Below, piece after piece: positions 33,793 to 41,775 of a DNA stretch of 64,000 nt. Location of the stretch: contig CAWHLP010000033.1 in the NCBI GenBank assembly GCA_963830205.1, positions 1 through 64,000 on the forward strand. The letters are read 5' to 3'. Under the pieces are notes generated by a model. That model was given only the letters and a program-made list of their open reading frames with translations, was not told the DNA's origin and searched no databases. Positions within the stretch are counted from its first letter, which is position 1. Every line of letters starts with the position of its first letter. This DNA comes from CAVSRC01 sp963830205 (lineage in GTDB: Bacteria; Pseudomonadota; Alphaproteobacteria; Rhizobiales; Kaistiaceae). The position numbers and the translations under genes were made by a program.

Positions 33793-34620
33793 AGACGAGC
33801 TGGATCAAGGGCACGGCGATCGCCGTCAGCGTGGCGCTGCTCATCGCCGTCTGCCTGTTTCCCTTCTTCTGGATGGCGTCGTCGTCGCTCAAGCCGCTGG
33901 GTGAGCTCTATCATGCGCCGCCGTCCTGGTTCCCCGAGGCGCTGACGTTCGAGAACTACATGAACGTCCTGTTCAAATCGAACATCCCGCGCTACTTCAT
34001 CAACTCGACGGTGATCTCGATCGGGTCGACGACGGTGGCGCTGCTCCTCGCCATCTTCGCCTCCTATGGCTTCGCCCGCTTCAATTTCCGCGGCAAGGGC
34101 CTGGCCCAGGCCTTCGTCCTGGTCGGCCAGCTGCTGCCGACGGCGGCGATCATCGTGCCGCTGTTCATCACGCTGCGCGTCTCTCGGCCTGGTCAATTCC
34201 TACCTCGGCCTGATCCTCGTCTACACGATCATCACCCTGCCGCTCAGCGTGTGGATGCTGACCAGCTACTTCAAGGCGATTCCGGTCGAGCTGGAGGAGG
34301 CGGCGATCATCGACGGGGCGACGCGGATCGGCATCCTCTTCCGCATCACCCTGCCGCTATCGCTGCCCGGCCTGGTCGCCATCGTCGTCTACGCCTTCGT
34401 CACCACCTGGAACGAGTTTCTCTTCGCCCTGGTGCTGGCGCAGGACTACCGGGTCAAGACGCTGCCCATCGGCATCGCCGAGTTCACCACCGAGTTCAAC
34501 ACCGATTGGGGAGCGGTCATGGCGGCGTCGGTGATCATGACCCTGCCGATCGCCATCCTGTTCATGGTGATGCAGAAGATGTTCGTCGGTGGCCTGACTG
34601 CTGGCGCCGTCAAGGGCTGA
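33789..34620 (+). pseudogene. Sugar ABC transporter permease, MalG type, with a single-base frameshift
   Basis: The N-terminal half (MKTSWIKGTAIAV to VPLFITLRV) reads in one frame and the C-terminal half (LGLVNSYLGLILVYTIITL to GGLTAGAVKG) in another. The join is at 34181-34183, where GTCTCTCGGC contains one base more than the expected GTC CTC GGC. Total length is 832 bases, one more than a multiple of three. With the extra base removed the product is an intact 276-residue permease with EAA loop LEEAAIIDGATRIGILF. It is a close relative of 2991-3818. Either an assembly error or a recent lesion; if real, the importer lacks a working MalG-type subunit. Confidence 0.85.
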
Positions 34621-34650
34621 CGCGGTCCACCGGAGAGGAGAGAGCGAACG

Positions 34651-35733
34651 ATGGCCTCCATGGAAATCAGGGATGTGCGCAAGTCGTTCGGCGCCGTCGA
34701 GGTGGTTCACGGCGTCAGCGTCGGCATCGAGGACGGCGAGTTCGTCGTCCTGGTCGGGCCATCCGGCTGCGGCAAGTCGACTTTGCTGCGCATGATCGCC
34801 GGGCTGGAGGAGATCAGCGGCGGCGAGATCTCGATCGCCGGCAAGGTGGTCAACCGGCTCAGGCCCAAGGACCGCGACATTGCCATGGTCTTCCAGAACT
34901 ACGCCCTCTATCCGCACATGAACGTCGCCAAGAACATGGGCTTCTCGCTCATGCTGCGCGGCGAGCGCAAGGACGTCATCGACCGCAAGGTCAGGCAGGC
35001 AGCCGCCATCCTCGGCCTCGAGCCCTATCTCGACCGCTACCCGCGCCAGCTCTCCGGCGGCCAGCGCCAGCGCGTCGCCATGGGGCGCTCGATCGTCCGC
35101 GATCCCCAGGTCTTCCTGTTCGACGAGCCGCTCTCCAACCTCGACGCCAAGCTGCGCGTGCAAATGCGCACCGAGATCAAGGACCTGCATCTGCGCCTCA
35201 ACACCACGGTCATCTACGTCACCCACGACCAGATCGAGGCCATGACGATGGCCGACAAGATCGTCGTGCTGCGCGACGGGGTGGTCGAGCAGATCGGCCG
35301 GCCGCTCGACCTCTACGACCGCCCGGCCAACCTGTTCGTCGCCGGGTTCATCGGATCGCCGGCCATGAACATCGTGCGCGGCACCATCATCGGGACCGCC
35401 GCCGGGCCGGCCTTCGGCCTGTCGGCCGATATCGGCCTGCCGCTGCCGCCGGGCGTTTCGCTGCCCCTCGGCCAGGAGGTCCATTACGGCATCCGGCCGG
35501 AGCATTTCGTGCTGTCCGAAGAGGGTCTTGCGGCCGAGGTCGTGCTGATCGAGCCGACCGGCTCGGAGACGCAGGTATTCATGCGGCTGGGCGGGCACGA
35601 CCTGCTCGGTGTGTTCCGCGAGCGGGTGCAGGCCGATCGCGGCGACACGATCGGCATTTCGATCCGGCCGGATGCAATGCGCCTCTTCGACGCGAAAACC
35701 GACCGGCGCATCGAGCCGGCCACGTCCCATTGA
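34651..35733 (+). CDS. MalK/UgpC-type sugar ABC transporter ATP-binding protein
   Basis: A 360-residue cytoplasmic ATPase: Walker A GPSGCGKST near residue 37, Q-loop FQNYALYPHM, signature LSGGQRQRV near 134, Walker B VFLFDEPLSNLD near 155 and H-loop THDQ. The last 120 residues are a TOBE/MalK regulatory domain (GIRPEHF). GGAGAG precedes the ATG. It is the only ATPase of this class in the window, although three sugar-permease pairs are present; MalK/UgpC/MsiK-type ATPases can serve several importers. It completes the operon that begins at 31047. Confidence 0.95.
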   Translation: MASMEIRDVRKSFGAVEVVHGVSVGIEDGEFVVLVGPSGCGKSTLLRMIAGLEEISGGEISIAGKVVNRLRPKDRDIAMVFQNYALYPHMNVAKNMGFSLMLRGERKDVIDRKVRQAAAILGLEPYLDRYPRQLSGGQRQRVAMGRSIVRDPQVFLFDEPLSNLDAKLRVQMRTEIKDLHLRLNTTVIYVTHDQIEAMTMADKIVVLRDGVVEQIGRPLDLYDRPANLFVAGFIGSPAMNIVRGTIIGTAAGPAFGLSADIGLPLPPGVSLPLGQEVHYGIRPEHFVLSEEGLAAEVVLIEPTGSETQVFMRLGGHDLLGVFRERVQADRGDTIGISIRPDAMRLFDAKTDRRIEPATSH

Positions 35734-35765
35734 GCCAGCCGGCGTCGATCGCCGCATCATGAGCG

Positions 35766-36965
35766 TCAGTCGAAGAAGGCCCTGTCCTCTTCTTTGAGAT
35801 AGGGCTTTGCCTTCTCCGGGTTGATGTCGATGCCCATCCCCGGCCGGTCCCACACGTCGATCATGCCGTTCTTGACGATGGGGTCGGGCAGGCCGTCGAC
35901 GATGTCGTACCACCAGGCCGGATCGCCCGTCGGGTATTCGAAGGCAATGAAATTGTCGGGCAGCGTTGCCGCGACCTGCACCAGCGCGGCCAGGCCGAGG
36001 ACGCCATTGGCCGTCCCGTGCGGCGCCATCATGATGCCGTGCAGGTCGGCATATTCGGCGATCCACTTCAGTTCGGCGATGCCGCCCACGTCGCAGGGGT
36101 CGGGGCCGATGATGTTGACCGCCTTGCCCTCGATCAGCGCCTTGAAGTTCTGGCGCAGGTAGATCTGCTCGCCGGTATGGATCGGCGTCGAGGTGGCCAT
36201 GGTGACCTCGCGATAGACGTCGGCGTTGACGTAGGGGGTGTAGTCGCCGGTGATGAGGTCCTCGAGCCACATCAGGTTGAGCGGCTCGACCGCGCGGGCG
36301 AACCTGATGGCGTCGGGCACCGTCCAGCCGGGCCCGCAGTCGAGCGCCAGACCGACCGCGTCGCCGAGCACCTCCTTCATCGCCTCGACGCAGGCGATGG
36401 TGTGCTTGAGCCCGCGCTCGGTCAGCAAGGCCCGGTCGGCGATGCCGCCATGGACATGCACCGGGCTGATGTCGCCATAGGCGTAGTCGGCGACGTTGCG
36501 CTTCATGTTGCTGTGGAAGGCGATGCCCTGCTTGATGATCGTGAAGCCCTCCTTGGCGGCCTTCATCTGCGCCATGTTCTCGGCGTAGTCGGCGGGGTCT
36601 TCGCCGCGCAGCGGAAAGCGGATGGCACCGTTGTAGACGCGCACGCGGTCGCGCACCTTGCCGCCGATGAGCTTGTGGACCGGCACGCCGGCCGCCTTGC
36701 CGGCGAGGTCCCACAGCGCGTGCTCGACCGCGCTGACCGCCGCACCGTAGGGCTTGAAGGCGCCGCGCGGCCGGATCTGCCGCATGCAGCGCTCGACATG
36801 GGTCGGGTCCTGGCCGAGAAGCGCGTCCTTGAGCGCCAGCACATGCGGCCTGATGGTCGGCTTCCAGGTCTCGATCTCGCCGTAGCCGCTGATGCCTTCG
36901 TCGCTGACGATCCTGACCACCGGGTTGTTGCCGATGATCGCGCATTTGAGATCGACAATCTTCAT
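35766..36965 (-). CDS. Enolase superfamily sugar-acid dehydratase
   Basis: A 399-residue mandelate-racemase-type enzyme. Candidate metal ligands are Asp209 (LALDCG), Glu235 (WLEDL) and Glu266 (HTGEQIY), with His316 in MAPHGTANG as catalytic base. The WKPTIRPHVLALKDALLG and AVSAVEHALWDLAGK capping segments are typical of galactarate/gluconate-type dehydratases. GGAGG lies 5-6 bases before its ATG at 36965. It is convergent with the ATPase gene and is the third enolase-superfamily enzyme in the window, so the local substrates are probably aldonates or aldarates. Confidence 0.9.
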   Translation of the reverse strand: MKIVDLKCAIIGNNPVVRIVSDEGISGYGEIETWKPTIRPHVLALKDALLGQDPTHVERCMRQIRPRGAFKPYGAAVSAVEHALWDLAGKAAGVPVHKLIGGKVRDRVRVYNGAIRFPLRGEDPADYAENMAQMKAAKEGFTIIKQGIAFHSNMKRNVADYAYGDISPVHVHGGIADRALLTERGLKHTIACVEAMKEVLGDAVGLALDCGPGWTVPDAIRFARAVEPLNLMWLEDLITGDYTPYVNADVYREVTMATSTPIHTGEQIYLRQNFKALIEGKAVNIIGPDPCDVGGIAELKWIAEYADLHGIMMAPHGTANGVLGLAALVQVAATLPDNFIAFEYPTGDPAWWYDIVDGLPDPIVKNGMIDVWDRPGMGIDINPEKAKPYLKEEDRAFFD

Positions 36966-37087
36966 GCCTTCCTCCGCTCCGCCGTCAGCATCTCAGCGCG
37001 GCTCATGGGTGTCCGTAGCGCAATCTAGCAGAAAGCCTGCGCCGGTCTTTGCCGCCGCTGCGGCTGCCGCCGTGCCGTCGACCCGGG

Positions 37088-38146
37088 TCACGGGTAGTGG
37101 TTGAAGAGATTGCCGACATCGGGAATGTGCGTTGCGATGTCATCGCTGATGGTCGTCATCGCGGCATAGGCGCTGGCTGGAATCGCGGGCGCCAGGGCGG
37201 CCACGTTCGCCGAAGCCTGATCGCGGCGGCGCGCCCCGACGACGACCGAATGGATGCCCGGCCGTTCGAGGATCCAGCGCACCGCAAGCGTGGCGAGCGG
37301 CAGCCCCAGTTCACCGGCAAGCGCCTTCAGCTTCTCGGTGCCGGCATAGACGTGCGGCCAGATGTCGGCACGGAACGGCAGGATGGTGTGGCGCTGGTCG
37401 CCGGGGGCAAGCTCCGGCGTGCGGCCGAACTTGCCGGTCAGGATGCCGTGCGCCAACGCGCTGTAGGTGATGACCGCAATGCCTCGCCGCCGGCAATAGG
37501 GGATGACGTCGCGCTCGCGATGGCGCCACAGCAGATTGTAGCCGAGCTGGTTGGCGGCGATTGTGCCGACCTCCTCGACCTGGCGCATCTCGGCGACCGA
37601 GAAGTTGCTGACCCCGATCGCCCCGATCTTGCCCTGGGCGCGCGCCCGTTCCATGCCCTCCATCACCGGCCGCATGTCCTGCCCGGCGCGCGGCCAGTGG
37701 ATGTAATAGAGGTCGATCACGTCGGTACGCAGCCGCTTGAGGCTCGCTTCGATCATGGCCAGCATCGCGGATGCGGTCAGCTCCGGCGGGTTGGCCTTGG
37801 AGGCGAGGAACACTGTGTCGCGCTTGTCCGCGAGGAAGCTGCCGAGCAGCTCTTCCGACCGACCGGCGCCATAGCCGGCGGCCGTGTCGAAGTGCCGGAG
37901 GCCGGCCGCATAGGCGGCTTCGAGAGCGCCGGTGAGCGCGTCGTTCTCAGCGTCGGTGGCGTACCACGAGCCGCCCTGCGCCATGGGCAGCAGGGCAAGC
38001 GGGCTGGCGCCGAGCCTCACGTGGCGGATCGCGCCGTCGACGGCGAGGGGCGCGTGCGGCGCACCGAATTCCGACACGCCGATATTGTCATGGCCCATGA
38101 TCGCCAGGTCCTGCGGCACGCGCACCTTATACTGAAAGGGTCGCAC
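37088..38146 (-). CDS. Aldo/keto reductase with a LacI-like N-terminal scar
   Basis: Residues from about 40 onward form a normal aldo/keto reductase barrel: FDTAAGYG with the catalytic Asp and Tyr, LASKANPP with the Lys, YYIHWPR with the His, and a C-terminal HSVVVGARRRDQ NADP-binding segment. The first 36 residues instead resemble the C-terminal part of a LacI-family sensor domain (VRVPQDLAIMGHDNIGVSEF). The frame opens with GTG at 38146; GTG at 38020 would give a family-length 310-residue enzyme but lacks a visible ribosome site. It follows the LacI regulator gene on the same strand by 45 bases. The reductase probably acts on a sugar or keto intermediate. Confidence 0.85.
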   Translation of the reverse strand: MRPFQYKVRVPQDLAIMGHDNIGVSEFGAPHAPLAVDGAIRHVRLGASPLALLPMAQGGSWYATDAENDALTGALEAAYAAGLRHFDTAAGYGAGRSEELLGSFLADKRDTVFLASKANPPELTASAMLAMIEASLKRLRTDVIDLYYIHWPRAGQDMRPVMEGMERARAQGKIGAIGVSNFSVAEMRQVEEVGTIAANQLGYNLLWRHRERDVIPYCRRRGIAVITYSALAHGILTGKFGRTPELAPGDQRHTILPFRADIWPHVYAGTEKLKALAGELGLPLATLAVRWILERPGIHSVVVGARRRDQASANVAALAPAIPASAYAAMTTISDDIATHIPDVGNLFNHYP

Positions 38147-38191
38147 GTCTCCAAGTTGCCGGCCGCCTCCGCAAGCCCCGGCTGGCCTTCG

Positions 38192-39241
38192 TCAGGCCTG
38201 GCGCTTCTCGGTTGCGGGCGGGGCGGTGGAGCCGCGCACGATCAACTCGACCGGGCGGACGAGGTGGCGCGCCTGGCGCAGCTCCGGGCGCACTTCGAGC
38301 AGGCCGACCAGGACGCCCGCCGCCTCGAAGCCGACCTGGTATTGCTGGATGCGCACGGTGGTGAGCGGCGGCGACAGGCGGTCGACCAGCGGCATGTCGT
38401 TGTAGCCGGTCACCGAAACGTCGCCGGGCGAATCGAGGCCGTGACGGCGGAGCGCGGCGATGGCGCCGATCGCCAGCCGATCGTTGGCGCAGACCAGCGC
38501 GGTGAAGTCCGCTCGCCGCTCGAGCAGCTCCTCGGTGCGCGCCTCGCCTTCCTCTTCGTTGAAGCCGGTGGCGAAGGCGATGAGCGCGGGGTCGCCGTCG
38601 AGGCCGAGCGTTGCGCGATGCCGCTCGAAGGCGCGGTAGCGCTCGATGCCGGTCGACATCGCCTGCGGGCCGGCGATGTTGGCAACGCGCCGGTGCCCGA
38701 GCCGCGCCAGATGGCGAAGCACGTCGAGGATGCCGGCATCCTCGTCGTTGATGACCGAGGACACCGCGTCGTCATCGACGCGCCGGTTGACGGTGACGAT
38801 GGGCAGTCCGTCGGCGGCCAGGCGCGACACCGTTGCGTCCTCGCGCTCGACGCTCGCCAGGATCAGTCCGTCGACGCCGCGGGCGCGCAGAAGGTCGGCG
38901 ATCTCGGCTTCCTGGTCGAGGCCGCCGTCGGTGTTGGCGAGGATCGCCAGATAGCCGTGCTGCGCCAGCGCGTCCTCGATGCCGCGGATGATCGGCGGGA
39001 ACACCGGATTGGTGATGTCGGGCACGATCACGCCGATCGAGCGGGTGCGGTTGGTCTTCAGCGACAGGGCGGCGGCGTTGGGGCTGTAGTTGAGGCGCTT
39101 GCTGACGCGCATGATGTCGGCAACCACCTCGGGCCGGATGAGGTGGCGCGTGCCCGGATTGAGGGCGCGCGAGACGGTGGAGATATGGACGCCGGCCTGT
39201 TCTGCGACATCCTTCAGGGTGACGCGGCGTCTCATTTTCAT
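38192..39241 (-). CDS. LacI family transcriptional regulator
   Basis: A 349-residue repressor. The helix-turn-helix is at residues about 7-30 (VTLKDVAEQAGVHISTVSRAL), followed by the hinge (LNYSPNAAALSLKTNRTRSI) and a periplasmic-binding-protein-like sensor domain (IGVIVPDITNPVF, GYNDMPLVDRLSPPLTTVRI). ATG 39241 begins MKMRRRVTL. It is divergent from the M24-fold gene at 39404, and a perfect LacI-type palindrome plus a near copy lie between them at 39312-39357. The frame remains open far upstream over other genes, but that is shadow coding. Confidence 0.93.
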   Translation of the reverse strand: MKMRRRVTLKDVAEQAGVHISTVSRALNPGTRHLIRPEVVADIMRVSKRLNYSPNAAALSLKTNRTRSIGVIVPDITNPVFPPIIRGIEDALAQHGYLAILANTDGGLDQEAEIADLLRARGVDGLILASVEREDATVSRLAADGLPIVTVNRRVDDDAVSSVINDEDAGILDVLRHLARLGHRRVANIAGPQAMSTGIERYRAFERHRATLGLDGDPALIAFATGFNEEEGEARTEELLERRADFTALVCANDRLAIGAIAALRRHGLDSPGDVSVTGYNDMPLVDRLSPPLTTVRIQQYQVGFEAAGVLVGLLEVRPELRQARHLVRPVELIVRGSTAPPATEKRQA

Positions 39242-39311
39242 GTCGCTCTGTCGGGCATTTGTCAGGGACGCAATTCTATCATTGACTCTGTGGATATGTG
39301 CGATCAGTATA

Positions 39312-39325
39312 TGCAAACGTTTGCA
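39312..39325. promoter_or_regulatory. LacI-family operator TGCAAACGTTTGCA
   Basis: A perfect 14-bp palindrome with the central CG and the GCAAACGTTTGC core that is classic for LacI/GalR regulators. It lies 71 bases upstream of the LacI start and 79 bases upstream of the divergent M24-fold gene, so binding could repress both. A second site is centred 32 bp away. Confidence 0.85.
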
Positions 39326-39343
39326 GACGCAATTGCACGAATA

Positions 39344-39357
39344 TGCAATCGTTTGCG
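39344..39357. promoter_or_regulatory. Second LacI-family operator TGCAATCGTTTGCG
   Basis: This site differs from the perfect palindrome at 39312-39325 at two positions. The centres are 32 bp apart, three helical turns, so two dimers could sit on the same DNA face and cooperate. It ends 46 bases before the start codon at 39404, probably overlapping the promoter of that operon. Confidence 0.75.
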
Positions 39358-39403
39358 TGGCAATCGAGCGCAGCAGCCATAAGCTGCGGGGGAGGACACT
39401 GCG

Positions 39404-40720
39404 ATGGACGAAGTGCGGCTCGACCCGCGTCTGGTCGAGGCTGAGGCGGCAACCGCCGAGGCCCTGGCGCCCCATTGGAACTGGGACCGCCAGATACCGG
39501 CGCCGGGGCACACCAATGTCGATTTCGAGGGCCGGGTCGATTTCCGTCGCCTCCAGCGCTACCGCCTGGCGCGCGCCCGCGCGGCGCTCGAGGCCTCCGA
39601 GTGCGGTGCCCTGCTCCTCTTCGACGTCAACAACATCCGCTACGTCACCTCGACCAAGATCGGCGAGTGGGAGCGCGACAAGCTCTGCCGCTTCGCGCTT
39701 CTGATGCGCGGTGCCGAGCCGGTCGTCTGGGACTTCGGCTCGGCCGCCGTCCACCATCGCCTCTATTGCGACTGGCTGGCGCCCGACCACGTGCGCGCCG
39801 GCATGCTCGGCATGCGCGGCACGGTGCCGCCCTCGGCCGGGCTGATGAAGCGCCACGCCGGCGAGATCATGTCGCTGTTGAAGGGCGCCGGCGTCGACAG
39901 GATGCCGGTCGGCGTCGATCTGGTCGAGACCGCCATGCTGTTCGAGCTTCAGGCCGCCGGCATGAACGTCGTCGACGGCCAGCAGGTCATGCTCGACGCC
40001 CGCGAGATCAAGAACATCGACGAGATCGTGCTCTTGAACCAGGCCGCCGCCATGGTCGACGGCACCTATCACATGATCTGGGAGGAGCTGAAGCCCGGCG
40101 TGCGCGAGAACGACATCGTCGCCATGGCCAACGAGATGCTCTACCGCATGGGTTCCGACGACGTCGAGGCGATCAACGCCATCTCCGGCGAGCGCTGCAA
40201 CCCGCACCCGCACAACTTCACCGATCGCATCCTGCGGCCGGGCGATCAGGCCTTCTTCGACATCCTCCAGTCCTATCAGGGCTACCGCACCTGCTACTAC
40301 CGCACCTTCAACGTCGGCCGGGCGACGCCGGTGCAGAACGACGCCTACAAGCAGTGCCGCGAATGGCTGGACAGCGCCATCGCGCTGATCCGGCCGGGTG
40401 TCTCCACCGACACGGTCGCCTCGGTGTGGCCCAAGGCGGAAGAGTTCGGCTTCCCCGACGAGATGTCGGCCTTCGGCCTCCAGTTCGGCCACGGCCTCGG
40501 CCTGGCGCTGCACGAGCGGCCGATCATCTCGCGGCTGGTCTCGCTCGACCAGCCGATGGAGATCAAGACCGGCATGGTGTTCGCGCTGGAGACCTATTGC
40601 CCGGCCAAGGACGGCTACTCGGCGGCGCGCATCGAGGAGGAAGTCGTCGTCACCGACAAGGGCTGCCGCGTCATCACCCTCTTCCCCGCCGAAGAGCTGC
40701 CCATCGCCAACGCCTACTAG
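39404..40720 (+). CDS. M24 (pita-bread fold) Xaa-Pro peptidase-like protein
   Basis: A 438-residue protein with a creatinase-like N-terminal domain (LLLFDVNNIRYVTSTKIGEW) and a C-terminal M24 fold. The usual dinuclear-metal ligands are Asp-Asp-His-Glu-Glu. Here I align Asp286, Cys297, His363 (FGHGLGL), Glu396 (FALETYC) and Glu411/412; the second aspartate falls on a cysteine in GYRTCYYRTF. The family includes peptidases but also creatinase and DMSP lyase DddP, so this is more likely a small-molecule hydrolase or lyase than a dipeptidase. It heads an operon with a hydroxyacid dehydrogenase and a branched-chain-type importer, controlled by LacI-type operators. Confidence 0.87.
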   Translation: MDEVRLDPRLVEAEAATAEALAPHWNWDRQIPAPGHTNVDFEGRVDFRRLQRYRLARARAALEASECGALLLFDVNNIRYVTSTKIGEWERDKLCRFALLMRGAEPVVWDFGSAAVHHRLYCDWLAPDHVRAGMLGMRGTVPPSAGLMKRHAGEIMSLLKGAGVDRMPVGVDLVETAMLFELQAAGMNVVDGQQVMLDAREIKNIDEIVLLNQAAAMVDGTYHMIWEELKPGVRENDIVAMANEMLYRMGSDDVEAINAISGERCNPHPHNFTDRILRPGDQAFFDILQSYQGYRTCYYRTFNVGRATPVQNDAYKQCREWLDSAIALIRPGVSTDTVASVWPKAEEFGFPDEMSAFGLQFGHGLGLALHERPIISRLVSLDQPMEIKTGMVFALETYCPAKDGYSAARIEEEVVVTDKGCRVITLFPAEELPIANAY

Positions 40721-40754
40721 AAGCCACCCAAGCGACGCATCGGATGAGGACGGC

Positions 40755-41726
40755 ATGAGCGACGACAATACCCACCGCATCGGCTGGATCGGCATCGGCC
40801 GCATGGGCTTCGCGATGGCCGAGCGGCTGCTCGATGCCGGCCATGAGCTGCACGTCTGGAACCGCACCCGCGCCAAGGCGGAGCCGCTCGCCGCCAAGGG
40901 CGCCGTCATCGTCGAGCGGCCGTCCGACATCCGCGACGTCGACATCCTCTTCACCATGGTTTCGACGGCGGCCGACGTTGACCAGGTGCTCTTCGCCGAG
41001 GGTGGCGTCATCGACGGCGCGGCAAGCGCCGCCCCGCGCATCGTCGTCGACTGCTCCTCGATCGGCGCCGACGAATCGGCCATCATTCGTCAGCGTCTTG
41101 CCGATCACGGCTCGGTGCTTCTGGCTTCGCCGGTCAGCGGCAACGGCAAGACCGTCAAGGTCGGCAAGCTCAGCATGGTCGTCTCCGGCCCGCGCGACGC
41201 CTTCGACGCCGTCAGGCCCTATCTCGACCGGATCGCTGGCAATGGCGTCGCCTATGTCGGCGAGGGCGAGCTGGCGCGCTTCTGCAAGATCGCCCACAAC
41301 GTCATGCTCGGCGTGGTCATCCAGAACCTGTCGGAGATCACCGTGCTCGCCGAGAAGGCAGGCGTGCCGCGCCACGCCTTCCTCGAGTTCATCAACAACA
41401 GCGTGCTCGGCTCGATCTTCAGCCGCTACAAGTCGCCGGCGCTGGTCAACCTCGATTTCACCACCACCTTCACGCCGGCGCTGCTCAGGAAGGATCTCGA
41501 CCTCGGCCTTGCCGCGGCGCGCGAGCTCGGCGTCTCCATGCCGGTGACCGCAGCGACGCGCGAGGCGGTGCAGGCGCATTTCGGCGCCGCCCAGCTCAAG
41601 CCGGACCCGGCCGCCTATCTGGAGAAGGATTTTGCCGCCCTGATCGAGACGGTGGCGCTCGCTGCAGGCATGACGCTGACGAGTGAAAACAAGACCGTGG
41701 CAAGCGGCCTCGAACCCAAGAAATGA
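40755..41726 (+). CDS. 3-hydroxyisobutyrate dehydrogenase family NAD(P)-dependent oxidoreductase
   Basis: A 323-residue beta-hydroxyacid dehydrogenase. The Rossmann motif GWIGIGRMGFAMAERL is near residue 9, the substrate loop reads ASPVSGNGKTVKVGKLSMVVSG near 125, and the catalytic lysine region is CKIAHNVMLG near 180. Family members oxidise 3-hydroxyacids such as 3-hydroxyisobutyrate, tartronate semialdehyde partners or 6-phosphogluconate-like compounds. The usual DAPVSGG motif is ASPVSGN here. It sits 34 bases after the M24-fold gene and 49 bases before the binding-protein gene. Confidence 0.9.
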   Translation: MSDDNTHRIGWIGIGRMGFAMAERLLDAGHELHVWNRTRAKAEPLAAKGAVIVERPSDIRDVDILFTMVSTAADVDQVLFAEGGVIDGAASAAPRIVVDCSSIGADESAIIRQRLADHGSVLLASPVSGNGKTVKVGKLSMVVSGPRDAFDAVRPYLDRIAGNGVAYVGEGELARFCKIAHNVMLGVVIQNLSEITVLAEKAGVPRHAFLEFINNSVLGSIFSRYKSPALVNLDFTTTFTPALLRKDLDLGLAAARELGVSMPVTAATREAVQAHFGAAQLKPDPAAYLEKDFAALIETVALAAGMTLTSENKTVASGLEPKK

Positions 41727-41775
41727 TGTCGGAGGCGGGCAGATCGCCTCGGAAGGAAACCAGGGAGGGAAGGGC

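Noticed and set aside
27871..36945. Several long minus-strand open frames (for example 27871-29925 and 34357-36945) rich in Arg, Gly and Ala
   Set aside because: They overlap clear genes in other frames, match no family, and have the composition of frame-shifted GC-rich coding DNA.
38192..41086. A 2.9-kb open frame on the minus strand reading far upstream of the LacI gene
   Set aside because: Only the last 349 codons look like a protein. The rest is antisense to the M24-fold and dehydrogenase genes and is low-complexity Arg/Asp/Val-rich sequence expected from high-GC shadow frames.
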